DNA from: JBEPVZ01 sp041690695
GTDB taxonomy: Bacteria; Patescibacteriota; Microgenomatia; Daviesbacterales; UBA10151
Assembly: GCA_041690695.1 (NCBI GenBank)
Contig: JBEPVZ010000014.1
Location: forward strand, 1-25,256
DNA length: 25,256 nucleotides
Direction: 5' to 3'
Positions 20,205 to 25,256 of the stretch are shown here, one piece after another; the first letter of the stretch is position 1, and each line of letters begins with the position of its first letter. The notes beneath the pieces are model-generated. The model saw nothing but the letters and a program-made list of their open reading frames with translations. It was not told the DNA's origin and ran no database searches. A program made the translations under genes and the position numbers.

Positions 20205-20868
20205 TTTTTGAGCAATGTATAAGAATTATCCGATCCTTCTTCCATAAATCTTTCTTAATCTCAAACTTAGCTTTTGAGAAGTACTTTTGGGCTAACTTCT
20301 GAGCAGCTAAACCTTGATCCTCATCGATTTCACAAAGGATCAATCTGGGTTGAAAAGATACCGAAATTTGAGCAAACAGTTTGTCATAGAGTCTTAGCCC
20401 GTCATCTCCACCATCAAGCGCCAAATGAGGCTCATAGTCTCGAACAGACTCATCAAGTTGGTTAATTAGGGGAGATGGAATGTAGGGGAGATTGGCAACA
20501 ATAATATCTGGCTTAATTTCTAAATTAGATAACAGATTGCTTTCGATGAATGTAATATTTTTAATCAGGTTGAGTTTGGCGTTTTGCTCCGCCACTTTGA
20601 GTGCTTTTGGTGATATATCTAACCCATAAACTTTAGCTGCAGGCAAATTTTTAGCAATAGAGATAGCAATGCAGCCAGAGCCCGTGCCTACATCTACGAT
20701 CGTAAGCCGAAGGTCCCTGTGGGACGGGTATTGGTAGCTGGTCACTTGGGAAAAGACCTCATCGACGAGAAGTTCAGTTTCGGGACGGGGAATTAAAACG
20801 TCGGGACTAACTTTAAATTTGAGTTTATAAAACTCGATAAAGCCTTGGTGATAAGCCTTTGGGATCAT
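20197..20868 (-). CDS. prmC: Release-factor glutamine methyltransferase PrmC, lacking the N-terminal domain
   Basis: This 223-aa SAM-dependent methyltransferase modifies the Gln of the GGQ motif in RF1/RF2. Visible are PDVLIPRPETELLVD at 22-36, the SAM-binding GTGSGCIAI (61-69), an acidic SAM ligand in GLDIS (Asp84) and the active-site NLPY (126-129), a known variant of NPPY. The usual length is about 280; the first 60-70 residues (the helical domain that holds the release factor) are missing. Its ATG overlaps the prfA stop, and no frame upstream supplies the missing part. A hairpin-forming GTCCC-TGT-GGGAC (20713-20725) encodes part of a linker near residue 50. Confidence 0.93.
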   Translation of the reverse strand: MIPKAYHQGFIEFYKLKFKVSPDVLIPRPETELLVDEVFSQVTSYQYPSHRDLRLTIVDVGTGSGCIAISIAKNLPAAKVYGLDISPKALKVAEQNAKLNLIKNITFIESNLLSNLEIKPDIIVANLPYIPSPLINQLDESVRDYEPHLALDGGDDGLRLYDKLFAQISVSFQPRLILCEIDEDQGLAAQKLAQKYFSKAKFEIKKDLWKKDRIILIHCSKID

Positions 20869-21809
20869 TCTTCCTCATTAGGCGCTTCATTTAACGCTTT
20901 AATAACTGGATCGAGTTTACCATTCAAAATATCTTCTAGATTGTGCCAGGATTTGCCAATTCGATGATCAGTAATTCGATTTTGGGGAAAGTTGTAGGTC
21001 CGAATTTTTTCATTGCGATCGCCTGAACCAACAATCTTAGCTCTTTGGCCTCCAACCGCCTGAATATTCTTTTCATTTTCAACTTGCCAAAGTTTAGCTC
21101 GGAGAAGGGCCATGGCATTCTCGCGGTTTTGAAGCTGAGAACGTTCAGTTTGGGCTGTCACAACAGTGCCCGTTGGAATATGTTTAACTCGAACGGCTGT
21201 TGAAACTTTATTGACATTTTGTCCACCTGCTCCACCTGATCTAAAAGCTTCAAACTCAATATCTGATGGATTAATATAAACTTCAGACTCGCGAACTTCA
21301 GGTAAGACAGCCACAGTGGCTGTTGAGGTGTGAATCCTGCCCGAACTTTCAGTGACGGGCACTCGTTGAACGCGATGGACACCGGATTCATATTGGAGTT
21401 TAGCGAAAGCACCTTTACCACGAATTTTTAAAGTGACCTGTTTGATTTGACCAATTCCACCTTCGTTGGTATCGAGCTCTTCAACTTTCCAGCCTTGTGA
21501 CTCACTGAAACGTTGATACATCCGAAGTAGGTCACCGGCAAAAAGTCCGGCTTCATCACCGCCGGCAGCGGCTCGAATTTCAACCATGGCAATATTTGGA
21601 TTAACGTCAAGTTCGTCGGACTCGTCGTCGTTATCATCGGAATCTTGATGAGGAGTGTTGGCTGAGTCTATAAATTCTTGACGCTGATGCTCAAGTTCCT
21701 CAATCTCTTGAGTTGCTAAGAGAGCTAATTCTGGGTCCGATAATAAAAGTTTGTTCTCGGCAATCTTTTGATCGATACTGTCAATTTGGGCTTTTATGTA
21801 ATCGTCCAT
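20865..21809 (-). CDS. prfA: Peptide chain release factor 1
   Basis: This 314-aa protein recognises UAA and UAG and triggers peptide release. The tripeptide anticodon PVT is at 151-153 (RVPVTESSGRIHTS), and the catalytic GGQ at 195-197 (RSGGAGGQNVNKVSTAVR). A highly acidic loop (SDDNDDESDELD, 57-68) joins the shortened N-terminal helices to domain 2. It is about 45 residues shorter than E. coli RF1 (360), all from the N-terminal domain. It overlaps prmC by four bases (ATGA) and follows rpmE by 15 bases, a common CPR gene order. Confidence 0.97.
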   Translation of the reverse strand: MDDYIKAQIDSIDQKIAENKLLLSDPELALLATQEIEELEHQRQEFIDSANTPHQDSDDNDDESDELDVNPNIAMVEIRAAAGGDEAGLFAGDLLRMYQRFSESQGWKVEELDTNEGGIGQIKQVTLKIRGKGAFAKLQYESGVHRVQRVPVTESSGRIHTSTATVAVLPEVRESEVYINPSDIEFEAFRSGGAGGQNVNKVSTAVRVKHIPTGTVVTAQTERSQLQNRENAMALLRAKLWQVENEKNIQAVGGQRAKIVGSGDRNEKIRTYNFPQNRITDHRIGKSWHNLEDILNGKLDPVIKALNEAPNEEE

Positions 21810-21824
21810 AACTTTGGGCGAAAT

Positions 21825-22151
21825 CTAGTTAGCAGATTGTTTTCGGGCTTGGAGTAAAAGATCTCGGAGTGATGGCTTCTCGGTCTTTTTATCTTGAACC
21901 TTTTGAGCACGATAGGCTTCAACTTTTTGAATGTCAGCTTGCTTGACTTTAGCAACTTCTTGCTTGCGTTGGAAACGATCAACTTGACCGAGAGTATCAA
22001 TAAACTTTTGTTGACCGGTAAAGAAAGGATGACATTTTGAGCAGATATCAACTTTAATTAATTCGGTCGTTGATCCAGTCACAAAAGTCGCACCACAACC
22101 ACAGACAACTTTAGCACTATCAAACCAGGTTGGATGAATGTTTGGTTTCAT
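21825..22151 (-). CDS. rpmE: 50S ribosomal protein L31 (zinc form) with long C-terminal extension
   Basis: This 108-aa protein has the L31 core (about 1-65) carrying zinc-binding cysteines 17, 19, 37 and 40 (VCGCGATF and ICSKCHPFFTG). The Cys set marks the zinc-containing form. The remaining 40 or so residues are a basic, helical tail (RFQRKQEVAKVKQADIQK onward), longer than the usual 66-80-residue protein. It heads the rpmE-prfA-prmC operon from a leaderless-type promoter. Confidence 0.95.
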   Translation of the reverse strand: MKPNIHPTWFDSAKVVCGCGATFVTGSTTELIKVDICSKCHPFFTGQQKFIDTLGQVDRFQRKQEVAKVKQADIQKVEAYRAQKVQDKKTEKPSLRDLLLQARKQSAN

Positions 22152-22157
22152 GGGCTT

Positions 22158-22186
22158 AGTATAACAAAGCTACGCTCAAAAGACAA
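22158..22186 (-). promoter_or_regulatory. Leaderless promoter of rpmE-prfA-prmC
   Basis: On the minus strand TTGTCT (22181-22186), 17 bases, TATACT (22158-22163), six bases, ATG 22151. No Shine-Dalgarno site is present. Confidence 0.72.
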
Positions 22187-22205
22187 GAATTACTCTCTCT
22201 CGACT

Positions 22206-23174
22206 TTAGATTCTGTGACCTTTGAAATGATGATGATGGTGTTCGATCTTACTGATTGTGCCCCAATAGACACCTAAGATAATTAAACAAGTTCCGATTA
22301 TTAAAGAGAAGGAGATCCTTTCACTTAAGAATAAGACCGCAATGACTGCGGCGGTAACAGTCTCAATATAATGAAACAGGTTGGCGTGCGAGAGCGAGAT
22401 TTTCTGAATGGCTCCTGAATAGGCAAAATAGGCTACGATGGACGAAAAAATAACAATATAAAACAAACCAAAGACCCCAAGTAGACTAATTTGGGAGATC
22501 CAAGTTGGATCTACGAGATATTCATTGACGGCTGGAACTGCAAAAACTAGGGTAGAGACAATAAAGGAGGTCGCGGTGATAACTAAGACGGGATAAGTTT
22601 TAAGGAGTTTTTTGGCGAGTAATGCCCCAACTACAAATGAGATACCGGAAAGAATAATTAAAATATTACCAACTAAAACTTCAGAAGTTAAATTGCCGGT
22701 TATTAAAAGTGGTAAGCCAATTACGATAATTGAACCGAGAAAGCTTAAAATTAAACCGATTAAATTAATAAAATAGATCTTTTCTTTAAGCATTCTCCAC
22801 CCAATTAGAACTGATAAACAGGGGATGATTAAAACGAGTATTGAAGCATCAAGGGTACTGGTTCGTTTAATACCTTCATAGAAAAATGCGATATTGAGGG
22901 TGACTAATCCCAGGCTAGCTCCAATTAAGGCTGGCAAATCTTGTAATTTAATTTTAATTTTGGTGCGTTCAGTTACTAAAAACGGAGCCAGTAATAATGA
23001 TGCTAAAGCAAAGCGTAAAAAAGCCAAGGTCATGACTGGAAATTCATGAAGCGTGACCTTGCTGATTGAATAAGTGCCTCCCCAGATAATATTGGCGATA
23101 ATTAATGCCCAAAAAGGGGTCAGATGTGAAAAACTTTTGACTGAAAGTTTAAATTTGGGCTTATGCTTGGCCAT
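22206..23174 (-). CDS. EamA/DMT-family transporter with natural poly-His C-terminus
   Basis: This 322-aa inner-membrane permease has ten hydrophobic helices in two EamA repeats. The first begins FWALIIANIIWGGTYSISKV and ends near residue 155; the second begins at about 165 and ends FSLIIGTCLIILGVYWG. DMT carriers export metabolites or amino acids; the substrate is unknown. The C-terminal tail contains five consecutive histidines (EHHHHHFKGH), which might bind metal. The start is ATG 23174, 20 bases after hisS; upstream TTG 23180 is less likely. TTGCTT (23207-23212), 18 bases, TAAAAT (23183-23188) may give a separate transcript. Confidence 0.92.
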   Translation of the reverse strand: MAKHKPKFKLSVKSFSHLTPFWALIIANIIWGGTYSISKVTLHEFPVMTLAFLRFALASLLLAPFLVTERTKIKIKLQDLPALIGASLGLVTLNIAFFYEGIKRTSTLDASILVLIIPCLSVLIGWRMLKEKIYFINLIGLILSFLGSIIVIGLPLLITGNLTSEVLVGNILIILSGISFVVGALLAKKLLKTYPVLVITATSFIVSTLVFAVPAVNEYLVDPTWISQISLLGVFGLFYIVIFSSIVAYFAYSGAIQKISLSHANLFHYIETVTAAVIAVLFLSERISFSLIIGTCLIILGVYWGTISKIEHHHHHFKGHRI

Positions 23175-23194
23175 TACCAATAATTTTAATGGAT

Positions 23195-24415
23195 TTAAGC
23201 CTCTTTAAGCAAACCCGGGAGTCTATTAACTTCAATCGTCTGTTGGGTTTTCTGATTTAAATCTTTAAGAGTAACAGTATTACTTTTAGCTTCATCTGGG
23301 CCAATGATTGCCACGTAACGAATGCCTTTTTGATCAGCATATTTAAGCTGTTTTTCAAGCTTAACCGATGAATCAAGCCAGAGTTCGGTCTTGATCTCGT
23401 CTTGTCGGAGTTTGGTGGCTAATAAAACTGATTTTTTGGTTAGCTCTTCAGAGAAGATCGTTACTAAAACTTGGCTATTGGTTGCCAGATCTTTCAATAA
23501 ACCCGCCTCTTCCATGGCCTCAATTGTTCGATCGATACCAATTGAAAAGCCGTTGGCGGGTAAATCTGTACCTGAAAATTTCGAGATTAAATTATCATAC
23601 CGACCGCCGCCGGCTAGAGCTGAGCTGGTTGGTTGGGACTTTAAAACTACTTCAATAATTAAACCGGTGTAATAATCTAAGCCTCGAACTAAAGTGCCAT
23701 CAAATTTTAGCGAATCAGCGGGATAGCCCATGTTTTGGTAAACTTCAATTGTTTGATTGAGTTGGGGAGTGGGTTGAAAATTAGTGACCTTTTCAAATAA
23801 CACGGTCGCCTCTTTATCAGATAAACCTCGGCTCTCGAGCTCTTTTAAAACTCCGTCCGGTCCGATTTTATCAAGCTTGTCAATGGCAGCCAGGTATTTC
23901 GTCTCGATACCTGTAAAAAGATTTCGGTCATTAAACTTAATTGTTACTTTCAGACCTAATTTTTGATAAATCTCGTAAATTAAACCTAAAAGTTCGGCAT
24001 CAACTAAAGTGGTCGATCCGCCGACAATGTCAGCGTCACATTGCAAAAACTCTCGATAACGGCCTTTTTGAGTATTCTCTCCTCTGAAAGCGGATTGGAT
24101 CTGGTAGCGTTTAAAAGGCATTGCTAAAGTTTGTTGACCGTTGGGACCATATTGAGCAATCACTCGGCACAAGGGAACAGTTTGGTCGTAGCGCATAGCC
24201 ACTTCGTCGCCCCCTGGGGTCGTAAATTGATAAATAAGTTTTTCTTCCTCGCCATATTTGCCTTTTAAAGTTTCAGCAAATTCTAAAGTTGGAGTTTCAA
24301 GCGGATCAAAGCCAAATTTGGCAAAAGTTTCAGTAATTTTGCCCAAAACAAATTGCCGCTTGATTGCCTCAGCGGGTAAAAAATCTCGAAAGCCTTTAGG
24401 GGTTTGAAGTTTCAT
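23195..24415 (-). CDS. hisS: Histidyl-tRNA synthetase
   Basis: This 406-aa class II aminoacyl-tRNA synthetase charges tRNA-His. Motif 1 begins at TPKGFRDFLPAEA (5-17). Motif 2 is FRGENTQKGRYREFLQCDAD. The histidine-binding segments LVRGLDYYTGLIIEVV and ALAGGGRYDNLI are present, followed by the C-terminal anticodon domain from about residue 310. The length is normal. ATG 24415 gives the conserved N-terminus and is preceded by a poor -10 (TAGGAT, 24423-24428) seven bases upstream with no Shine-Dalgarno site. Confidence 0.97.
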   Translation of the reverse strand: MKLQTPKGFRDFLPAEAIKRQFVLGKITETFAKFGFDPLETPTLEFAETLKGKYGEEEKLIYQFTTPGGDEVAMRYDQTVPLCRVIAQYGPNGQQTLAMPFKRYQIQSAFRGENTQKGRYREFLQCDADIVGGSTTLVDAELLGLIYEIYQKLGLKVTIKFNDRNLFTGIETKYLAAIDKLDKIGPDGVLKELESRGLSDKEATVLFEKVTNFQPTPQLNQTIEVYQNMGYPADSLKFDGTLVRGLDYYTGLIIEVVLKSQPTSSALAGGGRYDNLISKFSGTDLPANGFSIGIDRTIEAMEEAGLLKDLATNSQVLVTIFSEELTKKSVLLATKLRQDEIKTELWLDSSVKLEKQLKYADQKGIRYVAIIGPDEAKSNTVTLKDLNQKTQQTIEVNRLPGLLKEA

Positions 24416-24435
24416 TATTCATATCCTACCATTTC

Positions 24436-25254
24436 TCATTGATAGTCGCTATTGTCTACCCCATATGGATAGAGAACAGGTAATCGAGAGTTTAAATACT
24501 TTTGAATTAATGGCTGATACATCTTGGTTCTTAAGTCAGAGGGCTTTTCATTTTGCAATAAAATTGCTTCTGGAAAGATCCGTTTAATCCAAAGTCCTTG
24601 AGTTGTGTATTCAGCGAACTTTCTTCGAACCCAATCTTTTAGAATCGTTTGAGAAGGTCTTTTAAGGTTTGTAAAGTATTTACCTGGTCCAAAAGCGCTC
24701 TTTAATTTTGTTAACTCCCATCGGAGGTCATCTGGATTGTAAAAGCTTTCTAAATTATTTTTAGTATCTTTAAATGTTTTTCTAAAATTCCGGCCTTGTT
24801 TATTCCCATCGCTCTCAATCTGATACCAACTGATAACTTCAACCTTTAGTTTTGGAAAATTCTTTTGAATATAATTTTCTAGATTTGTTTTGTAAATTTG
24901 CCAGCGCTCATTAAACTTTTTGAAAAAAATATTAGCTTCTAAATTTCCAATTAACTTACCTTCTTGGGTATAAATATAAAATGGATCGGTATTTCCAATC
25001 AAAATAATTAATCTGATAGGAATGACTTCTGCTAATTCTTGATATAAGTTCTGCAACCTTGGTAAATCAGCTTCTAAATTATTACCCGCTGGATCAAGTG
25101 AAACATAGAGCTCTGGTGTTTTTTTGTTAAACATATATTCTGAATTTATGGTTGAACAGGTGAAAGTAATTAGGATTAATGGTTTTTTATTTAGTAAGCA
25201 GCTGGCCACATTTGTTAATATATATTCCCAGTCGGGATTTTGACTCTTCTTGGC
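24436..25254 (-). CDS. Unrecognised protein, open to the right edge of the window
   Basis: The frame is open from its TGA at 24436 to the window edge (273 codons). An ATG at 25131 would give 231 residues and a GTG at 25209 would give 257. The stretch before 25131 also reads like real protein (NPDWEYILTNVASCLLNKKP, then LILITFTCSTINSEYMF), so the true start may lie beyond the window. Visible features are IRLIILIGNTDPFYIY (a strand-loop), many Lys/Asn/Tyr residues, a charged middle and a C-terminal WVRRKFAEYTTQGLW and QPLIQKYLNSRLPVLYP. It has no membrane helices. I do not recognise the family. It lies 20 bases upstream of hisS in the same direction and may be cotranscribed with it. Confidence 0.65.
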   Translation of the reverse strand, partial: AKKSQNPDWEYILTNVASCLLNKKPLILITFTCSTINSEYMFNKKTPELYVSLDPAGNNLEADLPRLQNLYQELAEVIPIRLIILIGNTDPFYIYTQEGKLIGNLEANIFFKKFNERWQIYKTNLENYIQKNFPKLKVEVISWYQIESDGNKQGRNFRKTFKDTKNNLESFYNPDDLRWELTKLKSAFGPGKYFTNLKRPSQTILKDWVRRKFAEYTTQGLWIKRIFPEAILLQNEKPSDLRTKMYQPLIQKYLNSRLPVLYPYGVDNSDYQ

Positions 25255-25256
25255 AT

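Noticed and set aside
24436..25254. tRNA-dependent cyclodipeptide synthase
   Set aside because: A vague overall likeness in length and strand-helix pattern was considered, but the catalytic Ser and the Tyr/Glu pair could not be placed, so no function is claimed.

Overview
The window looks like one end of a contig from a small-genome Patescibacteria (CPR) bacterium. Candidatus Saccharibacteria (TM7), of the soil or water type, is the best guess (about 70%, inference). The reasons are a compact layout with gaps mostly under 150 bases, moderate-to-low GC, the clusters rpsF-ssb-rpsR and rpmE-prfA-prmC, a shortened PrmC, a standard genetic code (TGA is used as a stop, so this is not the recoded SR1/Gracilibacteria code), and a complete cytochrome bo3 quinol oxidase operon, a respiratory trait reported for some Saccharibacteria. 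The first 15 bases are sequencing-adapter (Nextera mosaic end) residue, so the left edge is a read or contig end and not biology.

Layout. 1-955: an HxlR-type regulator, cut by the contig end, diverges from an NAD(P)H-dependent FMN reductase across a shared palindromic promoter. 1000-3284: a triple zinc-ribbon protein, a DoxX/DoxD membrane protein, then an ArsR regulator with its own strong promoter and operator, a SRPBCC (AHSA1-like) protein and a YciI-like protein, closed by a clear Rho-independent terminator at 3312-3345. 3374-5436: an unknown 250-aa protein and a TetA-like MFS transporter. 5433-11236 (minus): one long operon, tfoX-like, a DUF4232 protein, cyoA, cyoB, cyoC, cyoD, cyoE and a small membrane protein. 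It starts from a promoter whose -35 lies inside a 19-bp palindrome. 11333-12587 (plus): a DUF2277 gene, then an AT-rich, codon-atypical gene with a phospholipase D-like domain that is probably acquired. 12729-19609 (plus): ychF, an unknown gene, rpsF, ssb, rpsR, a 507-aa barrel/KOW-like protein, a PDZ-S41 C-terminal processing protease and an HtrA-type protease. 19603-25256 (minus): a VanZ-like membrane protein, prmC, prfA, rpmE, an EamA transporter, hisS and an unknown gene that runs off the right edge.

The respiratory module oxidises quinol with O2 and makes its own haem O (CyoE). The two envelope proteases and ArsR/HxlR-controlled redox and stress genes fit an aerobic-exposed lifestyle. 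The most general signal in the window is in the promoters: for many first-in-operon genes the -10 hexamer sits only 6-9 bases before the start codon and no Shine-Dalgarno site is present, so leaderless mRNAs appear to be the rule. Genes inside operons often have Shine-Dalgarno sites or overlapping ATGA starts. No tRNA, rRNA, CRISPR array, insertion sequence or replication origin was seen, and no gene-free stretch exceeds 300 bases.
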